A stretch of 64,000 nucleotides of DNA from the NCBI RefSeq assembly GCF_020283565.1, contig NC_060065.1, positions 28,074,409-28,138,408 of the forward strand, in the 5' to 3' direction. Positions 47,521-64,000 of this stretch are shown here, in pieces. Within the stretch, counting starts at the first letter, position 1; the number at the start of each line of letters is the position of its first letter. A model generated the notes under the pieces. The model did no database searches. It worked only from the letters and a program-made list of their open reading frames with translations, and was not told where the DNA came from. This DNA comes from Trifolium pratense. Taxonomy: Eukaryota; Streptophyta; Magnoliopsida; Fabales; Fabaceae. A program made the translations under genes and the position numbers.

Positions 47521-49329
47521 CGTCTCTCCTCATTTTTACTATTTTACTTATTACTCTCTCAAACTCTCTTTTCACTCCTTTGAATTTACTCTCTTTTGGA
47601 GCACTTTACCTTCTTCCCCAATCTTCAACAAGGACAATTCATAGGTAATCGATCAGCTCTACTTGTCGAAATTTCCTTCTCTTTTGTTTGTTTATGAGTA
47701 TATAAGTGACATTGATTCCTTCTACTTCTTTTTTGTGCGTTATCGAGGCCAGCTCGGCTCTCACCGCAACTTTACTAAAATTTCGTTTAGCTAAATCGCG
47801 ACTTACTTATGGAGGACCACTAGTATAATATTTTGTTCCAAATATTCAATAAACTATAAGTGAACAAAATGGTTGTTACTACTAGGTAAATGAAATAACG
47901 TAAATGGTTGTTAGCTCCACTCCATACATACACACATAAGTACTCACCTCCATAAAGAATAACGTAAATGAGATAAATAAGTAAAAAAAAAAAAAACTAA
48001 CCAATTAGCTCCTAATAACTTAGGCATGGTAACTCCTACAACCCCCCACAATAACTTGACAACACAACAAAGAGGTACAATAAAGTAGAATTAAAATATC
48101 TAAAGCTGCTACTAACAAGCCTTCCTAAAACTCAACCTAGTACTTTATGACAGCAGTAGCTGTGCTCGATGCAACAACACTACAAAGTTATGAAGTTGTG
48201 ACATTATATTCTTTTTTAACATATTTTGAACAAAAAAATTTGAGTAGTTACTTTTGAGAGTTGTTACTTAAAACAGCCCAATGAATAACAAAGGGAGCAG
48301 CTCCATTACTTATGTTTATTCCAAATCTCCAATTCCAGGACTCCCCATAGCCACCGAAAAGGTCGATGAAACCATAAAAAAAGAACTATTCTTATTTGAA
48401 GATGTCATATCCTTGAGACACAATTCTTCAATGCCTTATGTAGTTGAGTGCAAAAACTTGGATTCAGTTGGTTTGGCAATAGGCTCAATTCTAAGCTCGG
48501 CCCCCTGCTCAATTCTGTAGTCTCTACATCGCCCCTTGCTCAGCTCGGCCTCTCTTATATCAGCTCGACTCTCTCTTCTCGGCCTCTCCCAAATCTATCT
48601 TCTCTCTCAACTCGGCTACACTCTACCTCCACCGCTCCTCTACTGTTCGGCGACCTCCTCTTCACAAACGTTTTTTGTTGATGAAATAGGTAAGCACTTC
48701 AAAATGATCTTTTTTTTTTAACTTATGATTGAGCTTAAAAATCTTACGTTGTTGCAAACAAATTTTTCACTGATTTTTCCTCTTGTTTTTCACTTTCCTC
48801 TATGTCTAGTTGACAAGCATACCATATATTTGATAAAATGCCTCAAACACATTTTCAGTTCAAACAGCTCAGCCTAAAACCAGCTGTTTGGTTTCCACTT
48901 ATAACAATAGCTAAAGTTTTGTTCGGCTCTTTCTCTTCATGACAACATCAGCTCTCTGCTCGACCTCTTTTTGTTCGGCCTTTCACCAAAGCACTCCAAG
49001 TGTTTGATAAAATACTTCAAACACTATTTTTGCTTAAACAGCTCGGCCGCTTACAAGAGCTCCTCTTCTCTTTTGCTTGAGCTCAAACCAATATTTCATG
49101 ATCTAAACAACTATGAATTCCATAAGTGACAACAACACCTCTCCCGCCTTTAACTAGGCAACTTGGCTACAAAATGTTTCCCTCATCACTTTTGGTTCTA
49201 CCTTAGCTCAAACTCGTGCTTCTTGTTTTTCACTTATTGAAGCTTTCACTTATTTGATCCACCCTAGCCTAACTTTCACCTATATTTCTATTATTTTTTT
49301 TTAGGATTGTAGGTGGATTCAAGCTACCC
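47521..49329 (+). other. Leader and probable 5' intron of the antisense gene
   Basis: It contains several GCTCGGCC words (48495-49050) and scattered short open frames with no motif. A polypurine-like word (GTGGGGGG on the minus strand) lies at 48041-48049. Confidence 0.4.
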
Positions 49330-51177
49330 ATGTCTCGTAGGGAGAGACAAAGGTACGAGTCTCCCGACTCATATACGCCTCCATCATCTCCCGGATCTGA
49401 CATAGAGGAAGGGAATGACATTAATCCTCTTCGAATGGAACCACCCAAGGAAGCTTGGGCCGATATAGAAGTTCGTAATGCTACCTCCAAATATTTCGAC
49501 TTCAATTCAGCTTTGGCGTGCATTACAAACTTGAGTCATCCTGCTACACGCAAACTGTTTGATATTCGTCCTTGTTATGAAGGAGATGTTGTTTGTGACT
49601 CTCCCTCAAAGGGAGAGTGTGTTTGTTTTACTTATGTGTACTACTGTACTTTTTTAAAATTGGGAGTCTGCCTGCCGTTTACTGACTTCCAATGTGAGAT
49701 TCTTAATACGCTCAACGTTGCACCAACCCAATTACATCCAAATTGTTGGGGCTTTATTAGGGCATTTGAAATCCTATGAGGTGGTTTAGGTCTTCCTTTC
49801 TCGACCTATTCCTTTTTTTCTTGCTTCCAAGCTAAAAGTATTAAGAGAAATTCTTGGATTTATATGGCAAACAAAGCTAAACACACTCTCATTACTCCCC
49901 TCACCTCGTCTTGGAAAAACTTCAAAAATGACTTCCTTCGTGTTTCTCCTAGTCCTACCTCCCCACTATGGTACGATGACTCTGGAGTTCCCTTTTTTCC
50001 TTTTCATTGGACCAAAAGACCAGTGACCAAACCTGACCTTCGTAGCTTACCTCACTCAGTCGATGACATGAAAGCTATTGCAAAGTTACGTACGATGCAA
50101 ACGGTGACCGTAGCTGAGTTACTTCTTTATGAGAACAATGCAGCTCAACTATCTACATATTTACGTAATTTTCAATACTTGAACTATTGTAACTTTTGTT
50201 GTATTTGCATAATTTATTATTAATGCTTCCATTTGTTTTCCTTTATATCTCCAGGATCCAAAGAAATGGTGATGACTAACGAGGAGCGCGCTCGAATTTG
50301 GGACCAAGTTGATGAAGAGGTTTGAGGTCCACAACTAGATGCACACAAGGACCAAAGTGCCTCCATTCCGGCTGGTAGTACTAGTCCTACTTCTCCTCGG
50401 AAGAAAAAGTCGAAGAGGAAAAACATTGCTAGAAATGAGATAGTTTTGGCAGCTCCCCCAGCTCATGTGAGCCCTCAGCCTGCTCCTCGGATTCCTATCC
50501 GCACCGACACCTCCTCTTTTCCAGCAAATAATTGGCGTGCTAAGCTGGCCATTGATGATCGCGGTGGCGAATCCGAATCTGCTTGGGATGTGCATTTCTC
50601 CGGTGAGGGAGTTACATCACAGTATACCACCTCTTCTGATGTACAGGTAATTAAAGAGCTTGACTTTGAACAAACCTTGGAGGCTATGAGGACCTATAAT
50701 TTGTGGTCAGCTTCCCTTGCTACCGAGACCTGCAAGACTCTCAAGGAGGAGCGCACTCGCTACTTAGAAAATCTTCGTACAAAGACTGGTGATATTGACA
50801 CCTTGAAGGCGTCACTAAAAACTGTTGAGGGTGAGCTCGAAACATCACATTCAAAGTTCTCAGAGTTGGAGTAAAAAATGAAGTCCCTTAAAGTATCGTA
50901 TGAAAGAAAAGACAAGAAGCTTGAAGATAATGTCAAAGAGCTTGAGAAAAAGAACAAAGAGATGGAGAAAAAGGATAAGTGTATTCATGTTCTGGAGAGG
51001 TCCTCCGTTGAAGAGTTCGAACTTGGGTTTGCGCGAGCTCTTGAGCAGCTTGAGATTCTTCATCCCGGACTTGATACCCGCGGGGCAAATTCGAGATTCG
51101 TGGTCGAAAATGGTCGGATTGTGAATCCAAAGGCTAGATCTACTTTTGGTGTTGTGACTGGCCACCGATCTACTTAG
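49330..51177 (+). pseudogene. Antisense extra ORF of the gypsy element: Transposase_28-like domain plus coiled coil
   Basis: Exon 1 is 49330-50164 and exon 2 50255-51177, joined in frame by GT-AG splicing. The N-terminal part contains GVCLPFTDFQCEILNTLNVA then LHPNCWGFIRAFEIL, the signature of the 'putative gypsy type transposon' (Transposase_28) domain. The C-terminal part is a heptad-rich coiled coil (TLKASLKTVEGELETSHSKF, KKLEDNVKELEKKNKEMEKK). Three in-frame stops interrupt an otherwise continuous frame: TGA at 49777, TGA near 50321 and TAA at 50872. No frameshift was seen, so decay is recent. Such extra ORFs are known in Tat elements in sense or antisense; their function is unknown. Confidence 0.75.
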
Positions 51178-51441
51178 TTGTGATATCTAGCATATTTTGC
51201 ATTTCTACTATTCCACAATCTCTTTTGGAATTTTGCAATTTTTATATGGTCACTTTTGGACCTTTTCTACTATGTTATATTGTACTTGTATTATCCATGA
51301 CTACTTGAACTTTATGTATTCGAGCGGAGCTCCATAGTGGATCGTTTATGATATTATGATATTTATAATCTCTGCTTGTTCATTACTCGTCTGTTATTAT
51401 CATTTGTAATATAAACTCGTCATAGAAAGTCATGAAGGCAT
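51178..51441. other. 3' flank of the antisense gene
   Basis: T-rich sequence as expected of a plant 3' UTR on the + strand. No other feature. Confidence 0.4.
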
Positions 51442-52090
51442 GGCTCTGCTCGTTAGACGTCATAGAAAATCTCTAATGGATCTTTCCATATAACGTAAAT
51501 TTGCCTAAGCGTCGGGTCTATACCGAAGCTCGCTAAGGTCTTGAAGGTCTGGCTCTGCTCGGCCATCCTTATTAAGACGTCAAGGAAAGTCTCAACGGAT
51601 CTTTCCCTATAACGTAAATTTGCCTAAGGGTCGGGTCTATACCGAAACTCGCTCAGGTCTTGAGGGCATGGCTCTGCTCGGCCATCCTTATTAAGACGTC
51701 AAGGAAAGTCTCTAACGGATCTTTCCCTATAACGTAAATTTGCCTAAGGGTCGGGTCTATACCGAAACTCGCTCAGGTCTTGAGGGCATGGCTCTGCTCG
51801 GCCACCCTTATTAAGACGTCAAGGAAAGTCTCTAACAGATCTTTCCCTATAACGTAAATTTGCCTAAGGGTTGGGTCTATACCGAAACTCGCTCAGGTCT
51901 TGAGGGCATGGCTCTGCTCGGCCACCCTTATTAAGACGTCAAGGAAAGTCTCTAACGAATTTTTCCCTATAACGTAAATTTGCCTAAGGGTCGGGTCTAT
52001 ACCGAAACTCACTCAGGTTTTGAGGGCATGGCTCTGCTCGGCCACCCTTATCCATAAGTCATGGAAAGTCTTTAACAAAAAATCTGCATA
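51442..52090. repeat. 120-bp tandem repeat array, about 5 units
   Basis: GGCTCTGCTCG recurs at 51442, 51551, 51670, 51790, 51910 and 52030, giving steps of 109, 119, 120, 120 and 120. Each unit holds TAACGTAAATTTGCCTAAG and GTCGGGTCTATACCGAA. The inner units are the most alike, the outer ones diverged. Confidence 0.95.
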
Positions 52091-52258
52091 TATACTATGG
52101 AAAGCGGCTTTGATTTCATATCATTAATATATAAGAGATCCTTACATAAAGAGACAATGTCTTGGCATAATTGCCTTTGTTACTGCAAAAATAAAATAGA
52201 CATAAAATATAAATAGATACTTGCTCGCTTTCTTTCATTTAATTTTCTTCTTCCTTTC
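52091..52258. other. Spacer between tandem array and integrase end
   Basis: On the minus strand this is the 3' untranslated stretch after the pol stop codon. Nothing else seen. Confidence 0.4.
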
Positions 52259-53605
52259 TTAGCTGAAGTAATAACGGAGGTTTGCCGCATTCCAAGTTCG
52301 CGGTACCTTACTACCACCTAAATGCTCCAAACGATAAGCTTCCTTCCCTAAATCTTCCTTAACTCTGAATGGACCTTCCCAGTGTGGGAAGAGCTTTCCC
52401 AGTGTCTTTACTCCTGGTTTCCTTCTCAGCACTAAATCCCCTTCCTTAATAATCCTTTTCCTGACTTTTGAATCATATCTTCTAGCTGCTCTTCTTTTAC
52501 AAGCCTCCTCCTTCACATGAGCTCAATCTCGAACTTCATCCTGGAGGTCTAAATTGGCTTGCAGGTTAATAGAATTCTCTTCCATACGAGCAAAGAGGAC
52601 TCTCGCACTAGGTTCATTGATCTCGATTGGAATCATAACATCTGATCCATACACCATCTTGAATGGAGTTTCTTGAGTGGAAGAGTGAGGGGTAGTATGG
52701 TAAGACCACAAGACCATTGGTAATTCTTCTACCCATAACCCTTTAGCTGCCTCCAACCTTTTCTTCAAACCTTGCAAGATTACCTTGTTAGCTGACTCAG
52801 CTTGACCATTTGTTTGTGGGTGTTCCACCGATGTGAAGCTAAGTTTTATTCCCCATTCCTTGCAGAAATTAGCGACACGTGAGCTGACAAATTGTGTTCC
52901 ATTGTCAGTTACTAGCACTGCTGGGAGACCAAACCTACATATAATCTTCTTCCAATAGAACTTTCTGATCCTTTCAGCTGTGATGGTGGCCACTGGTTCT
53001 GCCTCTATCCACTTAGTGAAGTAGTCCACAACAACTAAAAATTTCACCTAACCCGCTGCCTCTAAAAATGGACCTAAAATATCAACTCCCCATTTAAAAA
53101 AGGGCTATGGGGAAACCACCGAGCTTAGATGTTCCGGAGGTGCATGGTGGAGATTTGAGAACCTTTGACACTTATCGCACCTCTTTACATAATCAGCACA
53201 ATCCTCTTTCATCGTCGGCCAATAGTAACCTGCTCGAAGCACCTTCGCCGCAAGAGCTCATCCTCCAATATGACTTCCACAGGCCCCTTTATGCACCTCA
53301 ACTGTCACATACTCAGCTTGCTTAGGAGCCAAACATTTTAGAAGTGGGCTAGAAAAACCCCTCTTAAAAAGTTGGTCTGAAATGATAACAAACTTGGTTG
53401 CTTTCTTCTTGACTCTTAGAGCCTCATTTTCCTGAAGGCGCTGATGCTCCTCATTCCGTTGTTGCTGCACTAAGTTTTGTTCTTGAAGCACCCGCACTGC
53501 TGCCAGCAGGTCAACAAGCTGCTGGTTGGGGTCATTGTCTCCCAAAATGGAATCCGACGAAGTTGCTATGCGGCGTGTCACCATAGTTACGAGTAAAATG
53601 AACAA
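52259..53605 (-). pseudogene. Gypsy gag-pol remnant: gag start fused to RNase H/integrase border, then integrase
   Basis: From 53605 the minus strand gives a gag-like start (MVTRRIATSSDSILGDNDPN, then a Gln-rich helix). At about 53400 it jumps to FKRGFSSPLLKCL, which belongs between RNase H and integrase; protease, reverse transcriptase and RNase H are deleted. The HHCC zinc region is present in another frame around 53120-53260 (RCDKCQRF). Integrase core follows at 53047-52523 (VDYFTKWIEAEPVA; VTDNGTQF; HPQTNGQAESAN), and the C-terminal part at 52516-52259 (KRIIKEGDLVLRR; GPFRV; WNAANLRYYF). A TAG stands where TGG is expected near 53107 (S-P-W-P), and another lies at about 53047. Confidence 0.85.
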
Positions 53606-53702
53606 ATGAAAATGGAGCTAGGTCGTTGGAGAGTTTTACCGTAGCCCCACGGTGGGCGCCAATGTTCACGTATATGAATATTAAAGATGAGCTGCCCTAG
53701 AG
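53606..53702 (-). other. Gypsy leader with primer-site-like sequence
   Basis: On the minus strand the 5' LTR end at 53703 is followed by 40 bp (CTCTAGGGCAGCTC ... GTGAACA) and only then by TTGGCGCCCACCGTGGGG (53645-53662), the form usual for a gypsy primer-binding site. Confidence 0.6.
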
Positions 53703-54231
53703 TGTTCTTGAGCACTTAAGAGAATAACTATTACAATATATTGTTTTTGACCTAGAATCAATCCTCCTTTTTTCCTCCTAAGTGCCTCCTTTTATAGTCC
53801 ATCATCCCTTGACCTAATGGGCCTTCTTCTGTGTTGAACTATCCAGGCCCAATAGATATGGCATTGAGATCCAAAAGCAGCTCGTCCGTACAGGACGTGT
53901 GGATAGAACTCACGTGGCTCACGTCATTTGTTCGTGCATATCACGTGGAGGGTTAACAAACTCAGCTCACGTCACTTGTCCGTGCATATCACGTGGAGGT
54001 GTAACAAACTCAGCTCATGTCACTCGTCCGTGTAGGTAACGTGGAGGTAGAGATGACTCATGATGTAATTTAGTTAGGCCTGTAGAAGTGGAACTTCCAG
54101 GGTGGTAGAGCTAAGCGTGTAGGAGGAGAGCTCATGACGTGGTAGATTTGAGCATATAGAAGTGGAGCTCATGGTGACCTGAATGGTCAAACTGTAATAT
54201 TATTTTATGATATGATCTCCATATCAGTCCA
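53703..54231 (-). repeat. Gypsy 5' LTR, 529 bp, with 48-bp minisatellite (3 units)
   Basis: Matches 46678-47255 apart from one missing 48-bp unit and point changes. Ends TGTTCTTGAGC ... CAGTCCA on the + strand. Confidence 0.85.
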
Positions 54232-54236
54232 AGTCT

Positions 54237-54612
54237 CTATTTTTAAAAAATTTCTAAATATCTCAACAAATTTGAGTTGTTAGAGAAAATACATCCTAAA
54301 AAAAATTGTTTAAATTAATACTTTCTTTCAATTTTTTTTTATATATTTTGCGCTTACAAACTCATATTTATTTTATTTTTTTTATTAAAAAAATTCAAAA
54401 TTATAATATAGTGAACGTGAATATTAAAACTCATTCAAAAATGTGAAGAGTACGTATTAGTTCCTTAAAAGTAAAGACCAAAAAGTGGAATGTCCCATAA
54501 TTTTGGGGATCAAAACTACTAAATTTTTTATAAAAACTAAAAAATAACTATTAAAACGAGGAATATCATCCTAACAAGTTCAATTTACGACAATATCATC
54601 CTATCGTACCAC
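54237..54612. other. Intergenic, right flank of the gypsy element
   Basis: It continues the AAGTCTCTATTTTT repeat found left of the element. No gene. Confidence 0.45.
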
Positions 54613-54950
54613 TTAGAGCATCCACAATGGAGCTCCCCATTTTTTTGTACTTAATCGGGCCCCACGTGCACACATCACTCTTTTATAATTTTTTAATAAT
54701 AGTACCTAATAAGTACTTAATCCCTCCAACCCAACAATTCTTAAAAAGTTTTAAATAGGTCCCACCAATAACACATCTAACCAATAACTCTACATCATTA
54801 TAAATGGGTCCCACAAAAAATGATATAGGTACCAAGTCTTATTTTAGAACTAGTACCTATTAGGTACTATTTTGATTTTGCTCCAATGAGAGTACCTATT
54901 AGGTACTAGTACTTAAAAAAAATAAGAACCACCATTAGAGATGTTCTTAG
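54613..54950. mobile_element. MITE with AGAGCATCCACAATGG-type ends
   Basis: The left end TTAGAGCATCCACAATGG and the right end (complement CTAAGAACATCTCTAATGG) form imperfect inverted repeats of a very common plant MITE type. The centre has TAGTACCTATTAGGTACTA palindromes. Confidence 0.65.
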
Positions 54951-55199
54951 ATAAAAAAATTACTATTATTCATGTAGAGTATAGAAGATTTCATTTTTCA
55001 TTAAAAAAAGGAAAAGAAAAGAAATTATTATTATTACTACATAGTATTAGTAGTACATAGTTAGGGGGTGGAACTCTACTGGTTGGTATCTTATTACGCA
55101 TACGCAAAGCACGTCGTTGTAAGTAATTCGACTGTTTTCAGGTTAAGCTTCTTCTCTCTTTCTATTTTTTTTTCTATCTTCAACTTTCTTCTTTCTCTC
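54951..55199 (+). promoter_or_regulatory. Upstream region of MOS1 copy 2
   Basis: CACGTCGTT ... TTCAGGTTA around 55109-55146 matches 25333-25372 upstream of copy 1, so the duplicated block reaches at least here. No TATA box could be fixed with confidence. Confidence 0.4.
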
Positions 55200-55391
55200 T
55201 TACAATATTAATATTAATAATAATAATAATAATCTCTACGATCCCAAATCAAAACCGCTTTTACCTTAACCGAAATTCACCACTCTCACAGATCTCTCTC
55301 AATCTCATATCCATCAAGCTCGTTTATTCCCTTTTTCTCCAATCGCTTCTTTAGGGTTTCTACGAACCACTTTCCTTTCTTCTCATTTAAG
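55200..55391 (+). other. Non-coding first exon (5' UTR) of MOS1 copy 2
   Basis: Homologous to 25390-25582, with the normal donor TTAAG|GTATTG. The next exon starts at 56494 after CTTTATCAG. Confidence 0.6.
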
Positions 55392-56548
55392 GTATTGAAA
55401 ATCGTTAATCGCGCATTCTAATTCAATTGCAAACAATTTTTGAAAACTTGTTCTTAATTATTGTTTTTAATTTCTTAATTTTAATTTTGAACCCTGCTTT
55501 TTACTCTGAACTCGTTGGTATATGCATGTGGTTGTTGGATCTACTTGTTTGCAATTGGTGTTGGATTGGGTTTGTTTATGAATAGGGATGCGAAAGAGTT
55601 TTCAAAATTATTGCTGTTATTATTAGATTTGAATGTAAATGTTTCTGAAATGTGTTATTTGAATCTTGTGATTTGTAAGCGTATTCATTATAAGCGTTGT
55701 TAAAAGAAATGAAGCTAAAAGTTTATGGTGTATGTTTTTAGTAGTATAGTATTAGTTGCTTTGGCTGAAAAGAGAATTAGAATATAAATCCTTAATGTAA
55801 ATTTTCTACGCTGGGTAATATGAATGGGGAAAAACTAATTTTGTAGCCACTTTTCTGAAGTGCTACAATTATTTGACAACATGTTGTACTTTATCGTGTA
55901 GCGTAGGACAATAGCAGATTGTTAAAATTCCGTTATGCTATATCCGCTATTTGATAATATTGAAAAAAATGTTATTTAATTTTAGTCAGTAATTTGGGTA
56001 CTGACGGATGGGTGCCAACTGCTAACAACAGGTGAACTTCTCGGTTATGTTTGAGACTTTGAGTTTGATTGCTCAATAATTAGGAATAGTTGTGAAATGT
56101 GGTGATGAATGGTCAAAAACAATGGAAGAAAACTACTGTTTTGTATGAAATATGCTAATGAGAATGGTGTTTTGGATGAGTGGCAGCATACAGTTATAGC
56201 TATAATTTGTTATGAGATACCGGTGTCCTTAATTTTTATTATGAATAAGGGTTGATAATGTTGAAATGATGATAATGAGATGGGTTGTCGGGAATTTTCT
56301 GCTACAAGAAAGTCATTTTAAATATATCACTGTATGTAATTCCTGAATGGTTTAATAACATTTAAGGAAGAGTTCAATCCTGCTCTCCTCCTCTGAAATT
56401 TAGTGGTAATGTTATAATTGCAAAGATATACTTAAATAATTGCAATATATCTTATTGACGGAATTGTCGTTCTCTATGTATCTTCTTTATCAGGCCTTTC
56501 AATTGGCTTGAATGACCGTGTTGCGACAACCAGCCTATGACTTCAAGC

Positions 56549-64000
<7,452 letters not shown>

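Larger units (their letters stand above)
46678..54231 (-). mobile_element. Ty3/gypsy retrotransposon, Tat-type, internally deleted, with antisense gene
   Basis: Terminal direct repeats lie at 46678-47255 and 53703-54231. The perfect 5-bp target duplication AGTCT is at 46673-46677 and 54232-54236. On the minus strand the LTR runs TGGACTGATATGG ... CTCAAGAACA. The pol remnant (52259-53605) is on the minus strand: gag start joined to the RNase H/integrase border, then integrase. A + strand gene (49330-51177) and a 120-bp tandem array lie between pol and the 3' LTR, an arrangement known from Tat elements that carry extra ORFs. Oddly, the only good primer-site-like word (TTGGCGCCCACCGTGGGG on the minus strand) is 40 bp inside the LTR edge. 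Confidence 0.85.

Noticed and set aside
48281..48520. 79-aa frame as first exon of the antisense gypsy gene
   Set aside because: No motif, and a leader exon joined directly to 49304 explains the gene equally well; left unannotated.
51442..52090. CRISPR-like regular repeats
   Set aside because: Contiguous 120-bp tandem repeats without unique spacers, inside a retrotransposon.

Overview
The window is nuclear DNA of a flowering plant, most likely a papilionoid legume. The evidence is spliced genes with plant GT-AG (and two GC-AG) introns, AT-rich intergenic sequence and dense nested plant transposons. The legume assignment is inference from gene and repeat style; no marker here proves a species. 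No prokaryotic operon, CRISPR array, rRNA or functional tRNA gene was seen.

Three host genes can be modelled, all on the + strand. (1) At 5255-10071 a nine-exon JmjC oxygenase of the JMJD4 / Arabidopsis JMJ20 type (490 aa) carries a complete HxD...H iron site; one intron has a GC donor and another holds a solo LTR. (2) At 26450-34532 there is a complete MODIFIER OF SNC1 (MOS1)-type gene (nine coding exons, 1493 aa) with a separate 5' UTR exon. (3) At 56549-64000 there is a second MOS1-type gene in direct orientation with the same exon structure, cut by the window end inside its last exon. The two MOS1 genes are a tandem duplication about 30 kb apart, and their leaders and first splice sites have diverged.

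The remaining sequence is mostly mobile DNA. 1-5.2 kb: an LTR end, MITEs, a Helitron 3' end and a 146-bp direct duplication whose second copy is an empty site for one MITE. 11.8-15.6 kb: a Stowaway MITE, a broken neprosin-domain fragment and a 1.76-kb inverted-repeat element with an internal array of hairpin units. 15.6-23.9 kb: a minus-strand Ty1/copia element of SIRE/Maximus type with gag, protease and an envelope-like ORF but lacking integrase and reverse transcriptase; its 5' LTR contains a 2.2-kb solo LTR and is truncated. 34.5-46.6 kb: a SINE, a 1.2-kb MULE with 9-bp target duplications, a hAT element, several MITEs and microsatellites. 46.7-54.2 kb: an internally deleted Ty3/gypsy element of Tat type on the minus strand, with an antisense gene (gypsy-type 'Transposase_28' plus coiled coil) on the + strand, its own TATA box, and a 120-bp tandem array beside it.

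The items most worth checking are the antisense gene and tandem array of the gypsy element, the hairpin-array element at 13.1-14.9 kb, the divergence of the two MOS1 copies, and the Helitron/duplication structure upstream of the JmjC gene. No wholly novel system could be shown from sequence alone.
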